A DNA stretch of 22,757 bases from an uncultured Bacilli bacterium (GTDB lineage Bacteria > Bacillota_I > Bacilli_A > RF39 > UBA660). The notes under the pieces were generated by a model, which did not search any database, was not told the DNA's origin, and worked only from the letters and a program-made list of their open reading frames with translations. Position 1 is the first letter of the stretch. The number at the start of each line of letters is the position of its first letter. Positions 1-7,687 of this stretch are shown here, in pieces. Where the stretch lies: NCBI GenBank assembly GCA_947588795.1, contig CANPZJ010000003.1:1-22757 (forward strand), given 5' to 3'. The position numbers and the translations under genes are program-made.

Positions 1-863
1 GTACTAGCAGTTGTTCCACCATTAATTTTATCACCTGATTTTAAATAATCATAATTAGGATTATCAACAAAAATATCGGTATTACCTCCATCAGTTACTT
101 TTCCTTCTCCACTTACTTTACCATTACTTATCCCATTTAATCTTTTAAATATTAATGAATTAGGCCATTCTGGACATACACCATTAGGACATGAATAACT
201 TTCACCAGATTTAATATAATATTTATCATTCCAAGAAAAAGAGCCAATATTATTTTCTATTACTGTTGTATTTTTAATTAATTTTAATTTTTCATCAGTA
301 GTTATTCCTATTATTCGATATAAATATTTTTTAGGATTATTAATACATGCATCTTTATCACTTGTTCCAAAACATATATAATTATTATTTACTAATTTAT
401 GAGTAGCATCCTCTGCTTCTTTTGTTCCTACTCCTTGATATCTATATAAATCTCCTACTAAATTACTACTTATTACTTTATTAGTATCATTCTCTCTTAA
501 TATCTCAGTTATTCCTTTATGATCATAGTAAAATGTACAATAAATTGTTTTATTTGTGTTTATAGTTATCTTTCCCTCTTGTTCTACTACTTTTCCATCT
601 ATGCTATTTCCATTTTTATCTATACATTTTGCTTCTTTAAATTTATATTCATTTCCTGGTAATTTTTCTTCTTTATATTCTTTATACTTTTCACCATCTT
701 CTGATACCATTATTGCTAATGCCTTGTTTGCTTTATCTTTTTCTTGTAATTTTACTTCTGGTAATTCTTCTTTTTTTATAAAAGTTTTAAATACAAAAAA
801 GATAGTAATCATACTTACTATTATTAATATCGTAATTATTATCTTTTTTGTATCTTTTCTCAT
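1..863 (-). CDS. N-terminally anchored surface protein (partial, runs off the left edge)
   Basis: The frame is open from an ATG at 863 to the window edge (287 whole codons); the C-terminus is missing. Residues about 7-26 form one hydrophobic helix after a basic start (MRKDTKK), so the protein is probably anchored with its bulk outside. Residues from about 33 (ELPEVKL) to about 120 form a module shared with the neighbour at 971-2146, including ALAIMVS and TIYCTFYYD. After it the two proteins differ. Here the sequence continues with NYICFGTSDKDAC, KYLYRIIGI and WPNSLIFKRLNG, a pattern that recalls DUF6273-type extracellular domains; that link is tentative. The start is supported by AGAGG 9 nt upstream. 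Function is unknown; surface exposure is inferred. Its promoter carries a G9 tract (see 893-921). Confidence 0.8.
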   Translation of the reverse strand, partial: MRKDTKKIIITILIIVSMITIFFVFKTFIKKEELPEVKLQEKDKANKALAIMVSEDGEKYKEYKEEKLPGNEYKFKEAKCIDKNGNSIDGKVVEQEGKITINTNKTIYCTFYYDHKGITEILRENDTNKVISSNLVGDLYRYQGVGTKEAEDATHKLVNNNYICFGTSDKDACINNPKKYLYRIIGITTDEKLKLIKNTTVIENNIGSFSWNDKYYIKSGESYSCPNGVCPEWPNSLIFKRLNGISNGKVSGEGKVTDGGNTDIFVDNPNYDYLKSGDKINGGTTAS

Positions 864-933
864 CTATAATAACCTCTATTATCTATAAAGTTATTATAGT
901 ATACCCCCCCCCGAAAATCAATATTTTTTTATA
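861..933 (-). repeat. Duplicated promoter/leader, copy 1
   Basis: This 73-bp segment is nearly identical to 2144-2215. Only three differences are visible: G9 versus G8 in the homopolymer, and two single-base transitions. The distal end matches the last bases of ligA, including its stop, which suggests this copy arose by duplicating a segment that began at the 3' end of ligA. Confidence 0.85.
893..921 (-). promoter_or_regulatory. Promoter with G9 spacer tract (candidate phase-variable promoter)
   Basis: On the minus strand, TTGATT (916-921) and a consensus TATAAT (893-898) are separated by 17 nt (899-915). Nine consecutive G residues fill 904-912 of that spacer. Seventeen is the optimal spacing for sigma-70/sigma-A promoters, so copy 1 is predicted to be in the stronger state. 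A one- or two-base change in the tract by slipped-strand mispairing would alter the spacing. The same arrangement with 8 G occurs at 2176-2203. Confidence 0.7.
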
Positions 934-970
934 ATTTTAATGAGGGGGATGAAATAAAAATTAATTAAAT

Positions 971-2146
971 TTAAGTTGGTATTTTTATAGTACCCGGAAA
1001 AATATTTTTAGAACTTAGCCATTGTCTTTGTGTTTCATCTTTTACAATTATTGTAGCTGATACAGGAACCATAACAAAAGTATAATCATAATTATAAGTA
1101 GTATTAAAAGTTATATTTCTCATATCAATATTATCTAATTTTTCACAACTGGCAAACATACCGAGAATGCTTAATTGAGATGAATTCCAGCCACTTAAAT
1201 CTATGTTTTTTAAATTTAAACAGGATTGAAACATCCAATGAGCTACTACTAAATTTGATATATTCCAATTTTTTAATGCATTTAATTCCGTTAAACTTGC
1301 ACAATATTCAAACATTAATTCACTACTTGCTAAATTTGAAACATCCCAATTCTCCATACCTTTAATAGTTTTTAAATTTTTATTAGCGTAAAACATTTGG
1401 CTCATAGTTAATGTTTTACTTGTATCAAGTTGATTGCCAAAATCTATTGTTTCTACAGATATATTTTTAGCAGGAATTTGTCCATTCAACATATCACGTT
1501 CTGTTCCCATAAAAGCTCTTTGTAAGCTTAATGCTCTAATTTTAGTACGACTACCAATATATAAATTTTTATAACTTTCATCATTTGGTATTGTTTCTGT
1601 CCATGCTACTACTGAATCTACATCGCTTCCCATACTTGTATCCCCTATATTCCAATGTTCTATTGCTTTATCCAAATTTATATAATTAACAAAATATATA
1701 TTTTTTATTTCTGGTAACATATATTCGGCAATAACTTCTTCAACGGAGCCAAAAGTTTTGCCAGTATTTTTCAAAGGAACTTTCATATAATTATATTTAT
1801 CAAAATATAAAGTACAATAGATAGTTTCATTAGTAGTTAAAGTTGCTTTTTTTGTATCAGCATTATAATTTAAAGCATCTTCAATTATATTTCCACTATT
1901 ATTTACACACTCTGATTTAACATAATAATATTCATCGTCTGGCCATAAATTATTATCATATTCTTCATACCCATTTTTATTTGAAACCATTATGGCTAAA
2001 CCTTTTTCTTTATTTATTTCTCTTAATTTTACTTCTGGTAAGGTTTCATATTTTTTATTTATTATATTTTTAGATACAAAAAAGAAAGTAATTATACTTA
2101 CTATCATTATCATTTTTATTATTACTCTCTTTTTATTTTCTTTCAT
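971..2146 (-). CDS. BspA-like (DUF285) leucine-rich-repeat surface protein
   Basis: This 391-aa protein has a basic start and one hydrophobic segment (about 8-26), so it is probably a membrane-anchored extracellular protein. Residues from LPEVKL to about 120 match the N-terminal module of the protein at 1-863. Residues about 247-365 carry three to four repeats of the BspA/DUF285 type: MFYANKNLKTIKGMENWDVS, MFEYCASLTELNALKNWNIS, MFQSCLNLKNIDLSGWNSS and MFASCEKLDNIDM. Family members are surface proteins of Mycoplasma, gut Bacillota and Bacteroidetes, some of which bind host or bacterial ligands; no ligand can be read here. The start is supported by AGAGG 9 nt upstream. The gene sits directly behind ligA, with its promoter overlapping the ligA stop. 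Anchoring and exposure are inferred. Confidence 0.85.
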   Translation of the reverse strand: MKENKKRVIIKMIMIVSIITFFFVSKNIINKKYETLPEVKLREINKEKGLAIMVSNKNGYEEYDNNLWPDDEYYYVKSECVNNSGNIIEDALNYNADTKKATLTTNETIYCTLYFDKYNYMKVPLKNTGKTFGSVEEVIAEYMLPEIKNIYFVNYINLDKAIEHWNIGDTSMGSDVDSVVAWTETIPNDESYKNLYIGSRTKIRALSLQRAFMGTERDMLNGQIPAKNISVETIDFGNQLDTSKTLTMSQMFYANKNLKTIKGMENWDVSNLASSELMFEYCASLTELNALKNWNISNLVVAHWMFQSCLNLKNIDLSGWNSSQLSILGMFASCEKLDNIDMRNITFNTTYNYDYTFVMVPVSATIIVKDETQRQWLSSKNIFPGTIKIPT

Positions 2147-2150
2147 CTAT

Positions 2151-2178
2151 AATAACCTCTATTATCTATAAGGTTATT
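2151..2178 (-). promoter_or_regulatory. Inverted repeat spanning -10 box and ribosome-binding site
   Basis: Two perfect 8-bp arms (2151-2158 and 2171-2178) flank 12 bp, so their centres are 20 bp apart, about two helical turns. One arm overlaps the -10 box and the other overlaps the AGAGG ribosome-binding site. The counterpart at 868-895 has one arm changed by one base. The left arm probably precedes the transcription start, so a DNA operator is more likely than an RNA hairpin. No regulator is identified. Confidence 0.4.
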
Positions 2179-2203
2179 ATAATATACCCCCCCCGAAAAT
2201 CAA
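2176..2203 (-). promoter_or_regulatory. Promoter with G8 spacer tract overlapping the ligA stop
   Basis: TTGATT (2198-2203) contains the TGA stop of ligA. TATAAT lies at 2176-2181. The spacer is 16 nt (2182-2197) and contains eight G (2187-2194). The one-base difference from the sister promoter is exactly the kind expected from slipped-strand mispairing. Confidence 0.7.
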
Positions 2204-4194
2204 TATTTTTTTATATTATCAACAACATTTTTAAATTCAGTTTCATTCCAAATAGTAATGCCGAGTTCTCTTGCTTTATCATACTTACTACCTGGATTTT
2301 CACCAACAATTACCACATCAGTTTTTTTACTAACACTTTCAGAGAAAGTACCACTATATTCTTCAATTAAAGCTTTGATTTCATCTCTACTCATAAAAGA
2401 GATAGCTCCAGTCATAACAAATTTTTTATTTGTAATAAATTCATTTGTTTTCTTTTTAACTCCTAAATATTCCATATTAATATCAAGCATTTTTAATTCA
2501 TAAATTAAATTTTGATTGTTCCTAAAATAATTATAGATATTTTCAGCAAGAATATCACCAATATCTTTTATAGAAAGTAATTCTTCTATTGAAGCATGCA
2601 TTAAATTATCAATATTACCAAAGTATTCTGCTAAAAGCTTAGCAGTCTTACTACCAATACCAGATATACCTAAACCAAATAATAATTTTTCTAAACTATT
2701 ATGTTTACTATTTTCAACTGCTTCTAACATATTATCAAAACTTTTACGACCAAAACCTTCTAAAACTAGGATATCATCTTCATGTTCTTTTAAATGATAA
2801 AAATCGGTTATCTTAGTTAAGAATCCTTCGTTAAAGAAGTCTTCAATTATTTCATCACCTAAACCATCGATATTCATGGCATCCCTTGAGGCAAAATGAA
2901 TTAAAGCTTCAATTCCTCTGGCTGGACAATTTTGATTTGGACAATAATGATCAACTTGTCCTTCTTTTTTGATGAGTTTAGTACCACATATAGGGCATTC
3001 ACTAATCATTTTAAATGGTTTTTCTAAACCCGTTCTTCTTTCTTTTTTCGTACCAGTTACTTCAGGTATTACATCACCAGCTTTATGAACACTTACAATA
3101 TCCCCAATCATAAGACCTAGACTATTTACAAAATCTTCATTGTGTAATGTTGCTCTTGCGACAGTTGAACCTGCTACTAAAACTGGCTCTAAGACCGCAT
3201 TTGGGGTAATTCTACCAGTTCTTCCAACCGTAAAAATAATATCAGTTAGTTTTGTTAATACTTCACTTGCAATAAATTTATAAGCAGTTGCCCATTTAGG
3301 ATATTTAGCGGTAAATCCTAATTCTTGTTGTTCATGAATATCATTTACTTTAATAACTATTCCATCTATTTCATAAGGAAGACTATCTCTTTTTTCGGTA
3401 TACTCATTAATAAAATCAATTACTTCATCAATATTTTTAACAAGTCTATTATTAGGATTTACTTTTAAACCTAAATCTTTCATGAATGTTAGGGCATCCA
3501 TATGTTTATCAATACCATAATCAAGTGGATTAGGTAAATGATAAATCCAATTATTTAAATTTCTTTTCGCAGCAATTTTACTATCTAATTGTCTGACACT
3601 ACCAGCTGCAGCATTTCTGACGTTTTGTAAAAGAGGAAGACCTTCTAATTCTCTTTCTTTATTAAGTTTTGTAAGAGTTTCTTTATCCATATAGATTTCT
3701 CCTCTTACCTCAATATCAATATCTCTATTTAACTTTAAAGGTATGGCTTTAATAGTTTTAACATTGTGGGTAATATCTTCACCCACAACACCATCACCAC
3801 GAGTTGCTCCACTTTTTAAAATACCATGTTCATAAATTAAAGAAACACTTAAGCCATCTATTTTAAGTTCACAAACATATTCAGGATTAATACCAGTTTT
3901 TCTTATTTTAGCATCAAAATCTCTTACTTCATCTTCATTAAAGACATTGCCTAAACTAAGCATTGGTATTTTATGAGTAATTTTATTAAACTTATCAATT
4001 ACTTCTCCCCCAACTCTTTTGGTTGGACTATCTACTTGGGCATATTCCGGATATTTTTCTTCTAAATTAATAAGTTCTCTTAAATATTTATCATATTCTT
4101 GATCCGTTATAGTCGGATTATCTAAAACAAAATAATTGTAATTAGCATCATTAAGTAATTTAACTAATTCTTCTATTCTAAGCTTTGCATCCAT
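2200..4194 (-). CDS. ligA: NAD-dependent DNA ligase LigA
   Basis: LigA seals nicks in DNA using NAD+ during replication and repair. The 664-aa length is normal for the family. In order it has the Ia and adenylation domains with the catalytic lysine in CELKIDG (K111), downstream motifs such as EIDGIVIKV (near 275-283) and YPKWATAYKF, an OB fold, a four-cysteine zinc finger (C400, C403, C418, C423), helix-hairpin-helix repeats (about 500-560), and a C-terminal BRCT domain (KFVMTGAISF...). It is the last gene of the pcrA-nucleotidyltransferase-ligA operon and begins 3 nt after the preceding gene. No terminator follows the stop, so read-through into the downstream surface gene is possible. Confidence 0.98.
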   Translation of the reverse strand: MDAKLRIEELVKLLNDANYNYFVLDNPTITDQEYDKYLRELINLEEKYPEYAQVDSPTKRVGGEVIDKFNKITHKIPMLSLGNVFNEDEVRDFDAKIRKTGINPEYVCELKIDGLSVSLIYEHGILKSGATRGDGVVGEDITHNVKTIKAIPLKLNRDIDIEVRGEIYMDKETLTKLNKERELEGLPLLQNVRNAAAGSVRQLDSKIAAKRNLNNWIYHLPNPLDYGIDKHMDALTFMKDLGLKVNPNNRLVKNIDEVIDFINEYTEKRDSLPYEIDGIVIKVNDIHEQQELGFTAKYPKWATAYKFIASEVLTKLTDIIFTVGRTGRITPNAVLEPVLVAGSTVARATLHNEDFVNSLGLMIGDIVSVHKAGDVIPEVTGTKKERRTGLEKPFKMISECPICGTKLIKKEGQVDHYCPNQNCPARGIEALIHFASRDAMNIDGLGDEIIEDFFNEGFLTKITDFYHLKEHEDDILVLEGFGRKSFDNMLEAVENSKHNSLEKLLFGLGISGIGSKTAKLLAEYFGNIDNLMHASIEELLSIKDIGDILAENIYNYFRNNQNLIYELKMLDINMEYLGVKKKTNEFITNKKFVMTGAISFMSRDEIKALIEEYSGTFSESVSKKTDVVIVGENPGSKYDKARELGITIWNETEFKNVVDNIKKY

Positions 4195-4197
4195 AAT

Positions 4198-5100
4198 TTA
4201 ACTCCATAAATTATTATTATAAGTACCATTATTTATTTCATTTAAAATACCTTGTTTTAAGTCTTCTAAATCTTCTTTATAAGTCATACCATAATGTTTA
4301 CTTGTTGTTCTTACTATTTTTATTTGAGTATTATTTTCATTAGCACTAGCAAATGCTACATCAGGAAGTAAATACTCACAAGTCATTAAATCTTCTTGAC
4401 TTAAGAAAAATTCTTTAATATGAATTTCTAAATATTTAAATATCTCTGGTGTTAAACAAAATAAATTCATTGATACTGGTTGATTATCAGGAATAACAAA
4501 TTCATCCTCACCTGATAATGGTTTAGCAGTAATTATACCATTAACTTTTTCAATTGAACTTTCAACAATATTTGTAATATAGCCATCACTAGCAAAAATA
4601 ACACCACGTTTTACGGCACCATTAACTGTAAGTGTATTACCTACTTCATAAGCAACATTACCATATTCATTATTTTTAGCATTACGTAAAAATTCAGCAG
4701 CTTTAATATAAGCATCTCTGCCATATAAATCATCCGCATTAATAACTGCAAATTTTTCTTTGATAACATCTCTTGCGGCATAAATTGCTTGAGCTGTTCC
4801 AAGTGGTTTTATTCTTTCACTTGGAATGTTTATTCCTTCTGGTAAATCAGTTATTTTTTGAAATACATATTCTACCTTAATTTTATCTTCAACGCGAGCT
4901 CCGATAGTAGATTTAAATATTTCATAGTTTTCTTCCTTTATCACAAATACTACTTTGTTAAAACCAGCCACTAGAGCATCTTTAATACTATAGTCAATAA
5001 TAAACTCGCCATTAGGTCCAACTGGTTCTATTTGTTTAAGGCCACCAAATCTACTACCCATTCCAGCAGCAAGTACTAATAAAGTTAAATCTTCTTTCAT
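4198..5100 (-). CDS. Sugar-phosphate nucleotidyltransferase family protein
   Basis: This 300-aa protein has a GT-A/nucleotidyltransferase fold. It opens with the NTP-binding signature LAAGMGSRFGGLKQ (10-23). A family-typical PLGTAQAI segment (99-106) and an acidic pair in NADD (121-124), the likely metal site, follow. Relatives transfer a nucleotidyl group to a sugar phosphate or similar acceptor, but the substrate cannot be read from this sequence. It sits between pcrA and ligA with gaps of 2-3 nt on each side. In Bacillus those two genes are adjacent, so this is an insertion into a conserved pair. The DNA-repair context gives no hint of substrate, and a sugar or cell-envelope role is only the family default. 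Confidence 0.75.
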   Translation of the reverse strand: MKEDLTLLVLAAGMGSRFGGLKQIEPVGPNGEFIIDYSIKDALVAGFNKVVFVIKEENYEIFKSTIGARVEDKIKVEYVFQKITDLPEGINIPSERIKPLGTAQAIYAARDVIKEKFAVINADDLYGRDAYIKAAEFLRNAKNNEYGNVAYEVGNTLTVNGAVKRGVIFASDGYITNIVESSIEKVNGIITAKPLSGEDEFVIPDNQPVSMNLFCLTPEIFKYLEIHIKEFFLSQEDLMTCEYLLPDVAFASANENNTQIKIVRTTSKHYGMTYKEDLEDLKQGILNEINNGTYNNNLWS

Positions 5101-5102
5101 TA

Positions 5103-7181
5103 TTATTTTCCTTTCTTTAATCCTTTATAATTTTTAAAAAATTTTCTAATTCCATATCTTTTATCAAAAGCAACAGAAACAAAACGATCATCTACCCCAA
5201 CGACAACGCCTTTGCCAAAAGTTAGATGGGTAACAACATCACCACTTTTATATTCACTATTCTCTTCATTATACAACAAATCTTTATTAATTTTTTTATT
5301 TTCAGCAATGTTGGACTCAATATACTCTGGAGCAATTTCCGCAATAAACCTTGAAGGTGGATTAGCCATGTCTTTACCGTAAAGCATCCGCATTTTCGCA
5401 TTAGTTATATATAATCTTTCTTTAGCCCTTGTAATTCCAACATAACATAATCGTCTTTCTTCTTCAATGCCATTTTCTTCCATAATAGAATTAATATGGG
5501 GCATTATACCTTCTTCCATTCCTACCATAAAGACTACTTTAAACTCTAACCCTTTAGCAGAGTGAAAAGTCATTAAAGTAATGGCATCATCATCTTCCTT
5601 ATGTTCGGAAATATCCGCGATTAAACTAATTTCATCTAGAAAATCACTAAGATTAACACTGCCAGTAACATTTTGATAATTTTCCGTAATACTTCTAAAT
5701 TCCATTAAGTTTTCAAGTCTAAGATCACCTTCTAAAGTATGCTCTTTCGTAATATCAGCTTTCATTCCGGATTTATCTAAAACATCATCAATAAGTTCAG
5801 TTAAAGATAACTCTTCCGCATCTTTAGTTAAAGATTCAATAATATTTTTAAATTCTAATTCTTTACCACTAGTAATAGCATCAAACATTGAAGTACCATC
5901 TTCATTTGCTTTATTTTCTAAATTTTCAATTGATTTAGTACCAATACCTCTTTTTGGTTCATTAATAACTCTTTTTAAAGATATATCATCATCATGATTT
6001 TCAATTAATTTTAAATAACTAATTAAATCTTTTATTTCTTTTCTTTTATAGAAGTAAAAACTACCAACTACTTTATAAGGCCAATTATTTTTAATCATTG
6101 CTTCTTCATAAACTCTTGATTGGGCATTAGTTCGGTAAAATATGGCTATATCGCACTTATGATAACCCATATCGAGTAAATTTCTAATTTCACTCATAAC
6201 GACATTTACTTCTTGGGCTCCATCATTACTTCTTAAATATTTAACTTTGACACCTTCACCTAAATCACTATATAAATTAACATCTTTTCTTTCAATATTA
6301 TTTTTAATAACTGAATTAGCGGCATTTAAAATAGTTGTCGTACTTCGATAATTTTGATTTAAGACAATAACTTCAGCATCAGTATAATCTCTTTCAAAAT
6401 TAACAATATTTTTATAATTGGCTTGTCTAAAACCATAGATGGCTTGATTTTGATCCCCTACCACAAAAATATTACGATACTTTTCACTTAAAAGTTTAAT
6501 TAAACAATATTGGACTTCATTTGTATCTTGATATTCATCTACTAAAATATATTGGTATTTATCTTGATATTTATCTAAAATATCTGGATTACTTAAAAAA
6601 AGTTCTACTGGTAATTTAAGTAAATCATCAAAATCAACCACATTGTTCTTTTTTCTTACTTTTTCATACGCAAAATAAATTTCCGCGGCTTTTTTTTCAA
6701 TATCACTTAAAAAATATCTGGTAATCTCAGCATCACTTAACATTTCATTTTTAATAAAACTAATTCTATTTCTAATATAAGCTGGTGATATTTCTTTTAT
6801 ATCCATTCCTTTATCTTTCATAATTTTCTTTATGATACTTAAAACATCTTCAGAATCTAAGATAGTAAAATTTTTAGTTAAACCTAAAACATCGTAATTT
6901 TCTTTAATTACTCTTAAACCAAAAGAATGGAAAGTACCTACAAAAGCATAGTTATCACTAACTAATTTATTAATTCTTTCTTTCATTTCTTTGGCTGCTT
7001 TATTAGTAAAAGTAATGGCTAAAATATGACCACTATAAATACCCTCATCTATTAAATAAGCAATTCTTGTCGTAAGTACTTTTGTCTTGCCAGAACCTGC
7101 TCCAGCCACAACAAGACATGGTCCTTCCATATGTTTAACTGCTTCTTTTTGTTCTTTATTTAAACTGTCTAAATAACCCAT
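5103..7181 (-). CDS. pcrA: ATP-dependent DNA helicase PcrA/UvrD
   Basis: This is a superfamily 1A 3'-5' DNA helicase for repair and for clearing replication and transcription conflicts. At 692 aa it is slightly short of Bacillus PcrA (about 740). Visible motifs are Walker A AGAGSGKT (26-33), motif Ia ITFTNKAA, Walker B VDEYQDTN (214-221), motif III GDQNQAIYGFRQA, motif IV LNQNYRST, motif V MTFHSAKGLEFKVVF and motif VI CYVGITRAKERLYI. The C-terminus (about 640-690) looks like the family's Tudor-like RNA-polymerase-contact domain (GDVVTHLTFGKGVV). It is the first gene of an operon with the nucleotidyltransferase and ligA. Confidence 0.97.
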   Translation of the reverse strand: MGYLDSLNKEQKEAVKHMEGPCLVVAGAGSGKTKVLTTRIAYLIDEGIYSGHILAITFTNKAAKEMKERINKLVSDNYAFVGTFHSFGLRVIKENYDVLGLTKNFTILDSEDVLSIIKKIMKDKGMDIKEISPAYIRNRISFIKNEMLSDAEITRYFLSDIEKKAAEIYFAYEKVRKKNNVVDFDDLLKLPVELFLSNPDILDKYQDKYQYILVDEYQDTNEVQYCLIKLLSEKYRNIFVVGDQNQAIYGFRQANYKNIVNFERDYTDAEVIVLNQNYRSTTTILNAANSVIKNNIERKDVNLYSDLGEGVKVKYLRSNDGAQEVNVVMSEIRNLLDMGYHKCDIAIFYRTNAQSRVYEEAMIKNNWPYKVVGSFYFYKRKEIKDLISYLKLIENHDDDISLKRVINEPKRGIGTKSIENLENKANEDGTSMFDAITSGKELEFKNIIESLTKDAEELSLTELIDDVLDKSGMKADITKEHTLEGDLRLENLMEFRSITENYQNVTGSVNLSDFLDEISLIADISEHKEDDDAITLMTFHSAKGLEFKVVFMVGMEEGIMPHINSIMEENGIEEERRLCYVGITRAKERLYITNAKMRMLYGKDMANPPSRFIAEIAPEYIESNIAENKKINKDLLYNEENSEYKSGDVVTHLTFGKGVVVGVDDRFVSVAFDKRYGIRKFFKNYKGLKKGK

Positions 7182-7220
7182 AATTCCCCTACCTCTACTT
7201 ATTGTTTATCTCTTAAATAT

Positions 7221-7229
7221 ATTATACCA
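7221..7229 (-). promoter_or_regulatory. Extended -10 promoter for the pcrA operon
   Basis: On the minus strand TGGTATAAT is an extended -10 element about 40 nt upstream of the pcrA start. No good -35 box is visible at 17 nt. Confidence 0.5.
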
Positions 7230-7251
7230 TTATAATTATTTGAAGTCACTT

Positions 7252-7273
7252 AAAAAAACAAGTCATTTGACTT
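7252..7273 (-). terminator. Intrinsic terminator after the MazG-like gene
   Basis: A perfect 6-bp stem (7260-7265 with 7268-7273) is followed on the minus strand by one G and a run of seven T. The loop is tight and the stem weak, so efficiency is uncertain. Confidence 0.4.
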
Positions 7274-7285
7274 ATTTTACTAAAT

Positions 7286-7383
7286 ATTAAAAACTGGCAG
7301 TGATTATATGATTGAGTTAAAAATAATCCTTTTATTCATTTATTGAATAAATCATATAAGGTTTATATGTCAGTATTTTTAAT
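7286..7383. repeat. Nested inverted repeats between pcrA and the MazG-like gene
   Basis: Three nested dyads surround one centre: an inner 8-bp arm pair (7331-7338 with 7344-7351), a 10-bp pair (7304-7313 with 7350-7359), and an imperfect outer pair (7286-7296 with 7371-7383) reaching the stop codon of the MazG-like gene. The role is unknown: a degenerate terminator, an mRNA 3' structure or a small mobile-element remnant. Confidence 0.45.
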
Positions 7384-7687
7384 CTTCTCTTTCTAAAAAT
7401 AATTTTTTCGTAAATCCACCACGTTTTTCTCTTTTTCTTACTCTTATTTTATCAAATTCTTCTAGTGTTGTATCTTTACATAAAACTAAACTTTGTAAAA
7501 CTTCTTCAATATCAGCAAGTTCTAAAATATCGCCACTTTCTAAATATTCATTTACTTCTTCTAATAATTTTTTATTTAATTCTTTTAAATATTCTTTATC
7601 ATCTAATATCCTTGTAACTGGTTTAGCACCATTTTCAATCATTATATCAGGTATATTATCTCTTACTAATTTATTATATATTTTCAT
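7379..7687 (-). CDS. MazG-superfamily NTP pyrophosphohydrolase (house-cleaning)
   Basis: This is an all-alpha NTP pyrophosphatase-like protein of the MazG-related COG4997 type, which hydrolyses non-canonical nucleoside triphosphates to monophosphate and pyrophosphate. The conserved start YNKLVRDNIPDIM, the acidic metal-binding helices (E43, E44, E47 followed by E56 and D59 in EEVNEY and ELAD), and the C-terminal RGGF motif are all present. I chose the ATG at 7687 (102 aa) over an upstream in-frame start at 7747, because AAAGGGAG lies 8 nt before it and the family begins at this methionine. It overlaps the upstream gene by 14 nt, suggesting translational coupling. The exact substrate is unknown. 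Confidence 0.85.
   Translation of the reverse strand: MKIYNKLVRDNIPDIMIENGAKPVTRILDDKEYLKELNKKLLEEVNEYLESGDILELADIEEVLQSLVLCKDTTLEEFDKIRVRKREKRGGFTKKLFLERED

Larger units (their letters stand above)
2144..2215 (-). repeat. Duplicated promoter/leader, copy 2
   Basis: This is the second copy of the segment at 861-933. Its distal end is the authentic 3' end of ligA (codons for KKY and the TGA stop at 2200-2202), so this is the likely parental copy. Confidence 0.85.

Noticed and set aside
556..888. Plus-strand reading frame of 110 codons
   Set aside because: It lies antisense to the surface protein at 1-863, has no ribosome-binding site, and its composition is that of a shadow frame.
868..895. 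An RNA hairpin sequestering the surface-gene ribosome-binding sites
   Set aside because: One arm overlaps the -10 box and so probably is not transcribed. A DNA operator explains it better.
940..960. Terminator formed by the C-run and a G-run downstream of the DUF285 gene
   Set aside because: The arms lie more than 30 nt apart and no T-tract follows directly. The end of that transcript is not clear from sequence.
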